Origin: JAPPLB01 sp965208945
Lineage (GTDB): Bacteria; Acidobacteriota; Terriglobia; Bryobacterales; UBA6623
NCBI GenBank assembly: GCA_965208945.1
Contig: OZ242366.1
Location: forward strand, 2,480,001-2,544,000
DNA length: 64,000 nt
Reading direction: 5' to 3'
The position numbers and the translations under genes are program-made. Positions 51,117 to 60,650 of this stretch are shown here, in pieces. The notes below the pieces were generated by a model, which had not been told where the DNA came from, did no database searches, and was given only the letters and a program-made list of their open reading frames with translations. Position 1 is the stretch's first letter; each line of letters starts with the position of its first letter.

Positions 51117-52274
51117 ATGTCGATGCGCGCCACCCTTGTTTTTGCCGCAGTCTGTGCTCTTACAGCGTCCGCCGCCCCCGTTCCGCCGCCTGCGGCCGAC
51201 CCGCTACGGCCGATCCTGGAGCCTGTCCTTCAGCCGACCGTGACGACTCTCGTCGAGAACTACCGCGCCCGCCGTCCCTATCAGCCCGGCGACTTTCCGT
51301 TGGCCCCCGGCCGCTTTGCCGGGTTCCGCGCCGAGCTGCTTCAACGACTGACCGAGTCGCTCGACCTTCGACACTGGACCGTCCGCGACCCCAAGGGAAA
51401 GGCCAACGTCAAACCGCACCTCTTCAGCGACCGCCGGCTCGGCAAGATCCGTCATCACGGCATCGAGATGGAGGTTTGCCTCATCGAGTTGCCCGAAACC
51501 GGCGACAGGATCCCCGCCGTCATCTGCTTGCCGAACGCGACCGGCCCCCGGCCGGCCGTGGCGGTCTTTTCAGGCCACAGCAAGAACGGCCTGCATGACC
51601 TGATCGTCAATCTCGACAGCTACCAGAGCGGCGTTGGCGTGCGCCTGGCGCAAGCGGGGTTCGTCTCGATCAGCGTCGAGAAACTCGACACCGGCTATCT
51701 CTCGCGCACCGCGCCCAGCGGCGTCGACGAGCCACACATCGCCTCATGGCGGCTCGGCATGGACAAGGTTACGCGCTCGGTGCAGTTGATGGCCTCGATC
51801 GCCGCGCTTGAAATGCTGGCCGCCCACCCCCGCGTCGATGAGACCCGCATTGGCGCGACCGGCGTCTCTCTCGGCGGTTGGCTGGCGGTGCAGGCGGCCC
51901 TGCTTTCCGACCGCGTCGCCGCCGTGGCCGACTTCGGGCGCAAGACCGTGTTCATTCCTGAAGACGCATCTCCCGCGGATTTCACGGACGTTCGAGACAA
52001 GTGCCACATCCTGCCGGGCATGTTCGAGATCGGCGACCGCAACCTGATCCCTCTCGCCTATGCGCCGAGGCCGATGCTGGCCGGTCACGGTATTCGCGAC
52101 AAAGGGTCCCACGAGCAAGCGCCGCGCTACTACCGCGACCTGTTCGCGGCGCAATACGAAGCGTTGGGGAAAGCGGATCAATTCGAATACGCCATTCACG
52201 AGGGGGGCGACACCATGCCCTCTGACACGGTGATCGATTACTTCCGGCGCGAGTTCGACCTGTCCGAAAGGTGA
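51117..52274 (+). CDS. Exported alpha/beta-hydrolase (esterase-like)
   Basis: A signal peptide (MRATLVFAAVCALTASAAP) is followed by an alpha/beta-hydrolase fold of the acetyl-xylan-esterase/dienelactone type. The nucleophile elbow is GATGVSLGGW, the oxyanion region PAVAVFSGHSKNG, and the late HEGGD may carry the catalytic His. It probably cleaves esters of plant polymers or other carbohydrates outside the cytoplasm; the substrate is not decidable. ATG at 51117 or 51123 gives the signal peptide. Confidence 0.82.
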   Translation: MSMRATLVFAAVCALTASAAPVPPPAADPLRPILEPVLQPTVTTLVENYRARRPYQPGDFPLAPGRFAGFRAELLQRLTESLDLRHWTVRDPKGKANVKPHLFSDRRLGKIRHHGIEMEVCLIELPETGDRIPAVICLPNATGPRPAVAVFSGHSKNGLHDLIVNLDSYQSGVGVRLAQAGFVSISVEKLDTGYLSRTAPSGVDEPHIASWRLGMDKVTRSVQLMASIAALEMLAAHPRVDETRIGATGVSLGGWLAVQAALLSDRVAAVADFGRKTVFIPEDASPADFTDVRDKCHILPGMFEIGDRNLIPLAYAPRPMLAGHGIRDKGSHEQAPRYYRDLFAAQYEALGKADQFEYAIHEGGDTMPSDTVIDYFRREFDLSER

Positions 52275-52286
52275 CCCCCGGGCTGG

Positions 52287-52543
52287 CCTGTATTTCTCAC
52301 CACGTGGCGAGGCGAAGTGGGTGAGAGGGCCGTCAGGACGAGGCGCGAGCCGGGCGTACTTGTCAAATCGCCTCCTTCACCCCTTGCGTCAAGAAACACG
52401 GCCTTTCCGGTTCACCGGCCGGCAGACATTTCTTCTGGTGCGAACCAAGCCCCCTCCCATGGTTTTCACGAATCACGTGACACGAAACACGAATCACGGC
52501 CTTTAATCGTGTGCTTCGACCGTCGGGTGGTGAGAAATGCAGG
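52287..52543 (-). repeat. Element A copy 16 (composite, minus orientation)
   Basis: It has the same inner modules as copies 7 and 8 (heptamer group, GGAGC/GCTCC-type block, CCGGTGAACCGG) in reverse. The termini are CCTGTATTTCTCACCAC and GTGGTGAGAAATGCAGG. It lies between convergent genes. Confidence 0.9.
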
Positions 52544-54031
52544 CTACGCGATCACCTCGTCAATCACGCGGCCGTGCACATCGGTCAGCCGGCGGTCGAT
52601 GCCGTTGTGACGGAACGTCAGCCGCTTGTGATCGATCCCAAGCAGATGCAGGATCGTGGCGTGCAGGTCGTAGCAGTAGATGGGGGTATCGGCGGCCTTG
52701 TAGGACCACTCGTCGCTCGCACCGTACGTCACCCCGCCGCGAAGTCCCCCGCCGGCCAGCCAGGACGTGAATGTGAACGGATTGTGGTCGCGCCCCTTGG
52801 CCCCTTGACTGCATGGCATGCGCCCGAACTCGGTCGTCCAGTAGACGACCGTGTCTTCGAGCATGCCGCGCGCTGCAAGGTCTTTGATAAGCGCCGCCGC
52901 CGGCTTGTCCATCTCGGTACCCATCTCGCCGTGGTCTTTCAGGATGTCCTCATGGCTGTCCCAGTTGCGCCTTGGAAAACCGTTATCGGCGCCGCTCCAG
53001 ACTTGAACGAAGCGAACCCCGCGCTCGAGGAGCCGCCTTGCGGTCAAGCAGCGGCGTCCGAAATCGGAGGTGACGCGCTCATCGAGCCCGTAGAGTTTGC
53101 GGGTCGCCGCTGATTCATCGGAGACATCCAGCACCTCCGGGGCGCTGACTTGCAGCCGCGCCGCCATCTCGTAAGAGCGAATGCGCGCTTCCAGCCGGGA
53201 ATCCGCGCCTCGCTCCGCCATGTGGCCGCGGTTGAGCTTTTCGAGGACGGCCAGCCCATCGGCATCGCTCCGGGCCGTGATATATTTCGCCGACTCGGGC
53301 GGGAAGAGATCGTGAATCGGATTCGGACGTCCCACGCGAATCATCGTGCCCTGGTGAGTCGCCGGCAGAAACGCCGCCGCATGATTCGCCGGGCCGTTCG
53401 GCGCAAAGCCGCGTGGGTCGGGCAGCACGACGAAGGTCGGCAGGTTGTCGTTCATCGCGCCCAGCCCGTAGGAGATCCAAGCTCCCATGCTCGGATAGCC
53501 CGGCAGAATGAAGCCGGTGTTCTGCATGAAGGTTGCCGGCCCGTGCACGTTCGACTTCGAGACCATCGACGGGAAGAACGCCATCTCGTCCACGCACCGG
53601 CCCAGGTGGGGCACAAGGCTGCTCATCCACTTGCCGCACTCGCCGTGCTGCTTCCATTCCCAGGGGCTCTTCATCACCGGACCCGGATCGCTCTGGAACA
53701 GTTCGACTTTGCCGCCGGGATCGAATTTTTGACCGGAGCGCTCGAGCAACAGCGGCTTGTAGTCGAACGTATCGACCTGACTCGCGGCGCCCGACATGAA
53801 AAGCTGCACTACGCGCTTCGCCTTCGCGCGATGGTGCAAGCCGCCGTTCAGATCCGTGCCGGTAGTCTCGGCTCCCGCCAGCTGGTTCGACTGGCCCAGC
53901 AGATGCGCGAGCGCGATCCCGCCGAGCCCTCCACCCCAGTTCCAGAGAAACCGCCGGCGGCTTGGATCGGCGTGATCTGCAAACCCGCGTTGCTCTGACC
54001 GGCGCAGGTGATGGTTCGAATGACGTGACAC
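52544..54031 (-). CDS. DUF1501 (sulfatase-like) Tat-exported protein
   Basis: The Tat signal is SRRRFLWNWGGGLGGIALAHLLG. The body matches DUF1501: VQLFMSGAASQVDTFDYKP, FVQVWSGADNGFPRRNWDSHEDI, VVYWTTEFGRMPCSQGAKGRDHNP. The fold is alkaline-phosphatase/sulfatase-like. Such proteins pair with DUF1549/DUF1553 haem proteins in Planctomycetota and Acidobacteriota and probably handle complex polysaccharides; the reaction is unproven. I use GTG at 54031, just behind the stop of the upstream gene; ATG at 54061 overlaps it. Confidence 0.87.
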   Translation of the reverse strand: MSRHSNHHLRRSEQRGFADHADPSRRRFLWNWGGGLGGIALAHLLGQSNQLAGAETTGTDLNGGLHHRAKAKRVVQLFMSGAASQVDTFDYKPLLLERSGQKFDPGGKVELFQSDPGPVMKSPWEWKQHGECGKWMSSLVPHLGRCVDEMAFFPSMVSKSNVHGPATFMQNTGFILPGYPSMGAWISYGLGAMNDNLPTFVVLPDPRGFAPNGPANHAAAFLPATHQGTMIRVGRPNPIHDLFPPESAKYITARSDADGLAVLEKLNRGHMAERGADSRLEARIRSYEMAARLQVSAPEVLDVSDESAATRKLYGLDERVTSDFGRRCLTARRLLERGVRFVQVWSGADNGFPRRNWDSHEDILKDHGEMGTEMDKPAAALIKDLAARGMLEDTVVYWTTEFGRMPCSQGAKGRDHNPFTFTSWLAGGGLRGGVTYGASDEWSYKAADTPIYCYDLHATILHLLGIDHKRLTFRHNGIDRRLTDVHGRVIDEVIA

Positions 54032-54038
54032 GGATGCC

Positions 54039-56558
54039 TCAATCCACGAACATGAACTCATTGCTATTCAAGATGAGCCGGCACACATTTTCAAGCCCGT
54101 GATTCTCGCCATATGCGACCAGCGTTTGCGACTCCTCGACCGATGGCTTGCGGCCGAGAGCGAGCAGATAGGCTTGCTCGACCTGGGCGGGAAGCTCCTT
54201 GCGCGCCGAGCGGACCCGTTTGGCAAAATGCTCGGCCTGCCGTACAAGAAACGGGTCATTCAACATCGCCAGCGCCTGAATCGCCGTGAGCGTGCTGCTG
54301 CGTTTCGGGGTCAGCAGCGAGGCGTCCGGGCAATCGAGGCTCTCCATCAACGGGTCCGGCACACTACGCACGATGAAGCGGTAGACGGCGCGGCGGTAGC
54401 TCCCGGACGCGTCGACATCGAACCGCGAGTAGTCATAGATCGGCGAGTGGTCGTCCTTGAAGAAGAAGTGCTCGACCGAGGGACCGCCCATCAGCGGGTC
54501 GAGCTTGCCGCTGATCAGCAGCGCCGAATCGCGCACCGATTCCGCGTCCAGCCTCCGCCGATTCGCCCGCCACAAGTATCGGTTCTGCCCATCGATCTTG
54601 GCGCGCGCAGCATCCCCGCCGGATGACTGCCGATAAACGGCGCTCGTCAGAATCAACTTGTGGAGTTTCTTGAACGACCCGCCGCGGTCCCGGAACTCGA
54701 CCGCCAGCCAGTCGAGCAATTCCGGGTGCGTCGGCCGCGCGCCCATCCTGCCGAAGTCGTTCGGGGTGTCGACGATGCCCGCGCCGAAGTGGTAGTGCCA
54801 GACGCGGTTCACGATCGAGCGCCACGTAAAAGGGTTGGCGGGATCGGCGATCCAGCGAGCCAGCGCCAACCGCCGCGAGCCCTCGTCGCCGGGCCGGGCC
54901 AACGGGAATCGCGGCGTCAGCCAATCGACGGCCGAAATCGCGCCTGCCTGCGCGGGGTCTCCCGGCGATTCCACGTCGCCCCGAAGCAGAAGGTGAACCG
55001 GACGCGGCTCGAACGCCGGCGTGAACCGTCCGCGCGGCTTGAAATAGCTCGCCGCGGCGTAGACCATCTCCGGCTCCGGAAGCGCCTCGATGAGCTCATC
55101 GACCTGCTCCAACTGCTGCTCGAGCCGTTCCAGGCGGGCGCGGACCTGCGTCTCCAGGAGTTGCCGCCTGAGATTCGTTCGTTCCGCTTCGAGCGCCTTG
55201 ATCTGTTCGGTCAACTCAGCTCGCCGAGCCTTCTTTTCGTCCGTATCGACCTCGCCCACCTTGGCCACGAGATCGGTCCGCTTCTCACGCAGGGGCTTGA
55301 TTTCTTCGGCGATCGTCTCGATCCGGGGGCCGGTTATCTCGGCTGTACTGGCAAGCAGCGGCTTCAGCTCGACCTCGATGTCGCGACGCTGGACCAGCAA
55401 CTCCCGCCGCGCCCGGAAAACCTTCCGATCACGGTCGAACGGCCGATCAGCACGATCGACTCCGGCAAACACCGCCTGCAAGCTGTAGTAGTCGTCTTGC
55501 CGGATCGCGTCGAACTTGTGGTCGTGGCAGCGGGCGCAATGCACCGTCAGGCTTGCGAACGTCGACATGGTCGTCATCACCATGTCGTCCCGATCGAGGT
55601 TCCTCGTCACGCGCTTGTCGTGCGTTCCCTCACGCAGTTCGGCATGCCCGACGTAGTCCCACGGTCCGGCCGCAATGAACCCGGTTGCGATCACGCCTTC
55701 GGCCGAGTCTGGGTTCAGCACATCGCCTGCCAGTTGTTCCTTGACGAACTGCGCATACGGCCTGTCTTCGTTGAACGCTCGAATCACGTAGTCGCGATAG
55801 TGCCAGGAGTTGCGGCGCGCCTTGTCTTTGTCGAAGCCATGGGACTCGCCGTAGTGAACCACGTCCAACCAGTGACGCCCCCAGCGCTCGCCATATCGCG
55901 GCGAGGCCAGAAGCCGGTCGATCAGGTCTCCATACGCATCTGCGGAGCCGTCGTTCGCAAACCGCTCGATCTGCTCGGGCGTGGGCGGCAACCCGTGCAG
56001 GTCATACGTCAGACGCCGAATCAAGGTTCGCCGGTCGGCCTCCTGCGAAGGACGCAGGCCCTTCTTGTGCAACGTGGCAAGAATGAAGCGATCGATCGGC
56101 GTTCGCGGCCAGTCCGCATCATGCCCGTGCGGGTCGGGAATCGCCGGCTGCTCCAGGCGCCGGAACGACCACCAGGCCGCATCCGCGTCAGCGGGAGTGT
56201 CGTCAACGGCGCCCGCGGCGATCCAGCGGCGAATCAGCTCGACTTGATCCCGTTTCAGCGGCCCGCCTGCCATGGGCATCTTCGGCTGCGCGCCGCTGAT
56301 TTGCTCGATCAGGAGGCTTTTGTCCGGCTCACCGGGAACAATGGAGGGGCCACTCTTGCCGCCCTCGATCAGCCCATCGCGGGCTGTCAGCGACAGACCG
56401 GCCTGGCCATCCTCCATTCCGTGGCAAACCTGACATCGCTGTTCGAGAATCGGTCGAATCTCTTCATGGAAACTGACCTGCGGCTGGGCTCCGAGGGCGC
56501 TGCAAGCGATCGCACCGGCGGCGCAGGCACTCCAGCGAGCGAAGCGGAGGAAGTCCAT
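54039..56558 (-). CDS. DUF1549/DUF1553 protein with N-terminal haem c domain
   Basis: A signal peptide (ARWSACAAGAIACSALGA) precedes a cytochrome c-type domain with CQVCHG (near residues 42-47) and KMPMAGGPL carrying a possible Met ligand. DUF1549 (PIDRFILATLHKKGLRPS, RLTYDLHGLPPTPEQIERF) and DUF1553 (SIVNRVWHYHFGAGIVDTPNDFG) follow. CARCHDHKFD supplies a second CxxCH. A coiled coil lies near residues 420-480. At 839 residues it is typical. It is translationally close to the DUF1501 gene, forming the usual pair. Confidence 0.9.
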   Translation of the reverse strand: MDFLRFARWSACAAGAIACSALGAQPQVSFHEEIRPILEQRCQVCHGMEDGQAGLSLTARDGLIEGGKSGPSIVPGEPDKSLLIEQISGAQPKMPMAGGPLKRDQVELIRRWIAAGAVDDTPADADAAWWSFRRLEQPAIPDPHGHDADWPRTPIDRFILATLHKKGLRPSQEADRRTLIRRLTYDLHGLPPTPEQIERFANDGSADAYGDLIDRLLASPRYGERWGRHWLDVVHYGESHGFDKDKARRNSWHYRDYVIRAFNEDRPYAQFVKEQLAGDVLNPDSAEGVIATGFIAAGPWDYVGHAELREGTHDKRVTRNLDRDDMVMTTMSTFASLTVHCARCHDHKFDAIRQDDYYSLQAVFAGVDRADRPFDRDRKVFRARRELLVQRRDIEVELKPLLASTAEITGPRIETIAEEIKPLREKRTDLVAKVGEVDTDEKKARRAELTEQIKALEAERTNLRRQLLETQVRARLERLEQQLEQVDELIEALPEPEMVYAAASYFKPRGRFTPAFEPRPVHLLLRGDVESPGDPAQAGAISAVDWLTPRFPLARPGDEGSRRLALARWIADPANPFTWRSIVNRVWHYHFGAGIVDTPNDFGRMGARPTHPELLDWLAVEFRDRGGSFKKLHKLILTSAVYRQSSGGDAARAKIDGQNRYLWRANRRRLDAESVRDSALLISGKLDPLMGGPSVEHFFFKDDHSPIYDYSRFDVDASGSYRRAVYRFIVRSVPDPLMESLDCPDASLLTPKRSSTLTAIQALAMLNDPFLVRQAEHFAKRVRSARKELPAQVEQAYLLALGRKPSVEESQTLVAYGENHGLENVCRLILNSNEFMFVD

Positions 56559-56652
56559 GTGAGCTAACTATAACTTGTCGTCTTCCCATACGGTCGGGTG
56601 GTATCCCCTGGGGCCCTCGGAGGACTGAATAGGTTCTCTGGTAGATTCAAGT

Positions 56653-57771
56653 TTGGCCGTCACGGATCGTACTTATGCCCGGGTCGATCTCCGGGCCGTT
56701 GTCAGCAATTTCCGGTCGATCCGTCGAACGATCGGCCCCCATCCGGAGATCCTGGCCGTGGTCAAGGCTGACGCTTACGGGCATGGCGGCGTAGCGGTGG
56801 CTCGAGCCCTGGAGGAGCAGGGCTGCCGGAGGTTCGCCGTCGCTTGCCTCGCCGAGGCGGCCGAACTACGGGATTCCGGGATCGGAGGAGAGATCGCCGT
56901 TCTCGGAGGCTTCCTGGAGGGTGAAGAGGAAATGGCTTCCGAACTCCGGCTGACGCCGTTCGTTCAGGACGAAGGTCAGGCCGAGCGCTGGAATCGTCAG
57001 GCCCGCCGAGCCGACCGGCGCCTGCCTTATCACTTGGAGGTCGATACCGGCATGAGCCGATGCGGGTTCGACGACTCTGACCCGGAGAGGCTCGCGGCTG
57101 TTGTCCGAAGCGCCGAATATCTGAGTTTCGCGGGGCTGGCGACTCATCACGCCGCCGCCGAGGACTTTACGAGCCCGCAGTGCGAAGAACAACAACTCCG
57201 ATTCCTGAAGGTCGTTTCCGCATTGGCCGGGCGTGGATTGCGGCCGAAGTATCTGCATTGCGCCAACAGCGTGGCGCTCGCTTATAGGGCCGAACTGGAT
57301 ATGGATCTCGTGCGTCCGGGCATCTCCCTCTATGGCTATGTGGCTGCCGCTCGTGGCGATGCGCCCGCTTCACGTCTTCGATTGACTCCGGCCCTGGAGT
57401 GGAAGACCCGGATCCAGTTGGTGCGGCCGGTCGCCGCGGGCGCTTTGGTGGGCTACAACGGGACGTACCGCGCCGCGGCGCCGACGAGGATCGGTGTCCT
57501 GCCGATCGGGTATGGAGACGGCCTGGACCGGCGGTTGTCGAACCGTGGCGAAGTCGTCATTGGCGGGCGGCGGTGCCCGATCGTGGGTTTGGTGAGCATG
57601 GACATCGCGCTGGTTGATCTCGAGAATGTCCCGCAGGCTCAACCCGGCGATGAAGTGACGTTGGTCGGTGCATCGCTGGATGCGGCGGAAATGGCATCGC
57701 TGCTGGATACGATTCCGCTGGAGGTGCTGTGCCGCATCTCGGAGCGCGTACCCCGGATCTACGTGAGATGA
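56653..57771 (+). CDS. alr: Alanine racemase
   Basis: The PLP lysine is in VVKADAYGHG (Lys38) and the catalytic Tyr in GYNGTYRAAAPTRIGVLPIGYGDG near residues 266-290. TGMSRCGF and CANSVALAY are also conserved. The enzyme makes D-alanine for peptidoglycan. Its 372 residues are normal. The start is TTG, five bases after TAGATT; no other in-frame start fits the conserved N-terminus TYARVDLRAVVSN. It converges with the next gene, ten bases apart. Confidence 0.94.
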   Translation: MAVTDRTYARVDLRAVVSNFRSIRRTIGPHPEILAVVKADAYGHGGVAVARALEEQGCRRFAVACLAEAAELRDSGIGGEIAVLGGFLEGEEEMASELRLTPFVQDEGQAERWNRQARRADRRLPYHLEVDTGMSRCGFDDSDPERLAAVVRSAEYLSFAGLATHHAAAEDFTSPQCEEQQLRFLKVVSALAGRGLRPKYLHCANSVALAYRAELDMDLVRPGISLYGYVAAARGDAPASRLRLTPALEWKTRIQLVRPVAAGALVGYNGTYRAAAPTRIGVLPIGYGDGLDRRLSNRGEVVIGGRRCPIVGLVSMDIALVDLENVPQAQPGDEVTLVGASLDAAEMASLLDTIPLEVLCRISERVPRIYVR

Positions 57772-57781
57772 CCTGCTTTTC

Positions 57782-58633
57782 TCAAGAACCGGCTGCGCGG
57801 CGGCGGATTTCGTCGGCTGTGAGCCGAGCTTGCTGAGCCACGTTCGCAGGCATGCCTTCACGAGGACGAAGAAAGCGTCGGACATCCTCGAGATCTTCCT
57901 CGGTCCCCACCAGGAACAATGCGCGCAGCGATTGGAAGACGTGGTCGTAGTCGGGATCGAGCACCATGATCTCGTCGCCGACGGTCACATCCGAACCATC
58001 CTTCAGAAGCCGTTCTCTGACCACGCCGGGGACGGGAGAGCGGATCTCGGCGGGTTCTTCGGCCCCGGTTTGTTCGATTCGGGCGAGAAGCGTGGCCTGG
58101 GAAACGGTGTCTTCGGGTTCGAGGCGGTTCTGCAGCTTTCCCGCATGCGGCGTCGTGATGGTGTACGGCCGCAGCATCGACTGCAGCACCGGCCGCCCGG
58201 TCGGGTCAGCGAATCCGGCCAGAGAAAGCGCCGCGTTACGGCGCACGAGGGGCTCGTCGTCGCCGAGCAGTGTCAAGAGAGTGTCGTGGAAGGCTTGGTT
58301 CTCGCGGCCTTGTCCCATCACCCAGGCGACGGTCACACGGATCTCCGCCAAGCTGTGCCCGGCTAATTCGACAATGTCGGGATACCACTGTTCCGCGGTA
58401 GGGTCGCCCGCCGACATGCGTTCGGAGATCTGAACGAGCGCGTGTTGCGCTTTGCGGGGTTTCTCTTGGTCGGCCAGGTACTCGCGGATCTCCTCGTCGG
58501 TCAGTTCGCGCCCGAACCAGGTGTCGAGCCAGAAGAGGAACGGAACGATGATGAACATGGCCGCCACGATCGTGACGATCAGAGTGGCTCGTCGAGACGG
58601 AGCTGATGAGGGCGAAGTCTTCAGTTCGGCCAT
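57782..58633 (-). CDS. Membrane-anchored HEAT-repeat protein with a barrel-sandwich (lipoyl-like) domain
   Basis: One helix near residues 17-38 (ATLIVTIVAAMFIIVPFLFWL) anchors the protein. HEAT-type repeats follow at about 75-150 (SLAEIRVTVAWVMGQ, DEPLVRRNAALSLAGF). Residues about 160-235 look like a barrel-sandwich hybrid split in two halves (ITTPHAGKLQ... and EIRSPVPGVVRERLLKDGSDVTVGDEIMVLDPD), as in biotinyl/lipoyl domains but without a modified-lysine motif. The combination is unusual; no function can be named. It probably shares a transcript with the TPR gene upstream. Confidence 0.75.
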   Translation of the reverse strand: MAELKTSPSSAPSRRATLIVTIVAAMFIIVPFLFWLDTWFGRELTDEEIREYLADQEKPRKAQHALVQISERMSAGDPTAEQWYPDIVELAGHSLAEIRVTVAWVMGQGRENQAFHDTLLTLLGDDEPLVRRNAALSLAGFADPTGRPVLQSMLRPYTITTPHAGKLQNRLEPEDTVSQATLLARIEQTGAEEPAEIRSPVPGVVRERLLKDGSDVTVGDEIMVLDPDYDHVFQSLRALFLVGTEEDLEDVRRFLRPREGMPANVAQQARLTADEIRRRAAGS

Positions 58634-58669
58634 TGCGGGAGTGTTGGTTGAGACAGCCGCGAGCGGTGG

Positions 58670-59428
58670 TTACCGGGCGGCCTGCTGGGGACCGATGCCG
58701 AGCAGGGCCTGCAATTCAGGGAGATCCAGCATCGGTTCGAAGAGCGGGTCTTCAAGGACTTTCCTCGGCCTGCGGTAGCCGTCTTCGAAGGCTCGCCTCA
58801 GGTTCAACAGGGCGCTTTCATAGTTCCCGGCGGCGGCGTAGGCGCGGGCCATGAAGTAGTGGTACTTCGCCCGGTCCTCGACGCTGCGCTCCTGCAGCAG
58901 CGTCCCCGCACGCCCGCGGCGCTCGAACACCATCGGGTCGAGCTGAAGAGCAATGAGAAACGCTTCGGTCGCCTGTTTGAACTTGCCGCGGCTGAAAAGG
59001 GCGGTGCCTAGATTGCTGTGCACGGATGCAATGTTCGGATCGATTCTCAGTGATCTGCGATACGTCTTGATCGCCTTCTTGAAACGCCGCTCGGCATGGT
59101 AGACGGCTCCGAGGTTGTTAAGGGCTTTCGAGAAGCTCTTGTCGGCCCGGATGGCCCGTTCATAGCTGCGTTTGGCCGCATCGAAATACTGTTGCTGGTG
59201 ATAGGCGATGCCGATCTTGTTGTGGAGCCGCGCGGATTGCGGTTCGGCCCGGAGGGCGGTCAGATAGGTCTCCGTGGCCTCACGGTACATCTTGCGGGCC
59301 ATGTAGATGTCGGCCCTTTTTTCGGTCGTGATCTCTCGCTGGTCCGGCGGAGGGGCCGGGGCTTCCTTTGTCCGGTCGACAAGCTGGGGCGGCAACAGGA
59401 CCAAACAGAGCAAGGCCGCAGTTGGCAC
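58670..59428 (-). CDS. TPR-repeat protein
   Basis: About four to five tetratricopeptide repeats are visible (ARLHNKIGIAYHQQQYFDAAKRSYERAI, KALNNLGAVYHAERRFKKAIKTYRRSL, VHSNLGTALFSRGKFKQATEAFLIAL). The hydrophobic N-terminus (PTAALLCLVLLPPQL) may be an export signal. GTG is the start, seven bases after GGGAG. It is a protein-interaction scaffold, and its neighbour's HEAT repeats suggest they may act together. Confidence 0.85.
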   Translation of the reverse strand: MPTAALLCLVLLPPQLVDRTKEAPAPPPDQREITTEKRADIYMARKMYREATETYLTALRAEPQSARLHNKIGIAYHQQQYFDAAKRSYERAIRADKSFSKALNNLGAVYHAERRFKKAIKTYRRSLRIDPNIASVHSNLGTALFSRGKFKQATEAFLIALQLDPMVFERRGRAGTLLQERSVEDRAKYHYFMARAYAAAGNYESALLNLRRAFEDGYRRPRKVLEDPLFEPMLDLPELQALLGIGPQQAAR

Positions 59429-59693
59429 GGTTCATCTCCCCAGGCAGCCTGAGCTTTGGTACGTATTGCTCTTGGTGGGCTCAAGCCGCCCAAAATCCAA
59501 CCTCATTAAAGCACAGTGTGGCGGCGCCGGAGCTGTTGATCCCGAAATGCAGGTCAGGCGAGAAGGCGCTGAGGCGGAACCAAGGTGCTCGGCTGCGAGT
59601 CGCTCCCGTCCGCAATCGCGCGCAGGTTTCTCGATGCATTTCTACCTTCTCGCCGGAGCAGTCGAAAACGGTAAATGCTAGCATCAGAGGACG

Positions 59694-60650
59694 TTGGCGG
59701 CCCGGCTCACCATCTCCCTGTTGGCGGCTCTGTTGTTGGCGGGCCCCGGCCTCCTGTTGGCGCAGCAGCAACCCTCCGCTGCCGAAGGAGAGACTGCTCT
59801 GCGTGAGCGGCTGGAATCCCTTTTGACCGTCAACGAGCCCACGATGGGCTTCCTTGTGGTGGCTCTGGGCGTATCCTTCCTGGCGGGCGCGGCGCACGCT
59901 CTCAGTCCGGGTCACGGCAAAGCGGTGGTGGCCGCCTATCTTGCCGGTTCGCGGGGGACGATCGGAGACGCTGTCTATCTGGGCACGGTTGTGACGATCA
60001 CCCACACCGCTGGCGTATTCGCACTCGGACTCGTTGCGCTTTACGCGTCACAGTACTTGCTCGTCGACCGCTTGTTGGTTTGGTTGTCCTTCATGAGCGG
60101 CCTGCTGATCGTGCTGATCGGAGGATGGCTTTTTTGGAGCCGCTGGCAGGCGTTTCGATCAGGAAACAGTGCTGAGGAACATCAACATCGCCATTGGCCC
60201 CTCGGCAAACCTCACTCTCATTCGCATGGCCACGACCACCACCACGAGCATGACCACTCTCATGGCCACGGCGGACATGATCATTCTCACGGACACGATC
60301 ACGGCGATGGGCATCACCACCATCCGCCGAGGGCTGGCCGCGGCAGCTTGCTCTCCTTGGGCATTTCCGGCGGCCTGGTGCCATGTCCGGAAGCCATGGC
60401 CGTGCTTCTGATCTCCTTTACAATCAACCGCATTGCATTGGGACTGCTCGTTCTGGTCGCCTTCAGCCTCGGGCTCGCGGCGGTGCTCATCGCCATTGGC
60501 GTTGCGATGGTCCTGGCAGGGCCCGCTCTCAGTCGTTTGACGAAGGATGGGCCCCTGCTGAGAGTGCTGCCCGTCGGGAGCGCCGTCGTGGTAACACTGC
60601 TCGGATTCGTGATTCTCGTCAGCACGGCAGTGGACTCCGGGCTGCCTTGA
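59694..60650 (+). CDS. NicO-family nickel/cobalt transporter with a His-rich loop
   Basis: After a signal or first helix, the protein has six to seven helices and FLAGAAHALSPGHGKAVVAAYL, the NicO/RcnA signature. A loop of about 55 residues (near 158-212) contains more than 20 His, in repeats such as HSHSHGHDHHHEH. It could bind nickel, cobalt or zinc. Then GISGGLVPCPEAMAVLLI gives the second family motif. It exports or imports divalent metals at the inner membrane. The start is TTG after AGAGGA. Confidence 0.9.
   Translation: MAARLTISLLAALLLAGPGLLLAQQQPSAAEGETALRERLESLLTVNEPTMGFLVVALGVSFLAGAAHALSPGHGKAVVAAYLAGSRGTIGDAVYLGTVVTITHTAGVFALGLVALYASQYLLVDRLLVWLSFMSGLLIVLIGGWLFWSRWQAFRSGNSAEEHQHRHWPLGKPHSHSHGHDHHHEHDHSHGHGGHDHSHGHDHGDGHHHHPPRAGRGSLLSLGISGGLVPCPEAMAVLLISFTINRIALGLLVLVAFSLGLAAVLIAIGVAMVLAGPALSRLTKDGPLLRVLPVGSAVVVTLLGFVILVSTAVDSGLP

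Noticed and set aside
51080..51598. 172-codon alternative frame over the esterase gene
   Set aside because: It overlaps the better-supported esterase frame, which has a signal peptide and a nucleophile elbow.
54660..56567. 635-codon open frame opposite the DUF1549/DUF1553 gene
   Set aside because: It is fully antisense to a well-supported gene; GC-rich coding sequence commonly leaves such shadow frames open. The same holds for long antisense frames at 29175-31220 and 33295-35295.
57772..57786. Possible element A terminus behind alr (TGACCTGCTTTTCTCA)
   Set aside because: Only about 13 bases resemble the terminus and the sequence also codes for the end of the convergent gene; chance similarity cannot be excluded.
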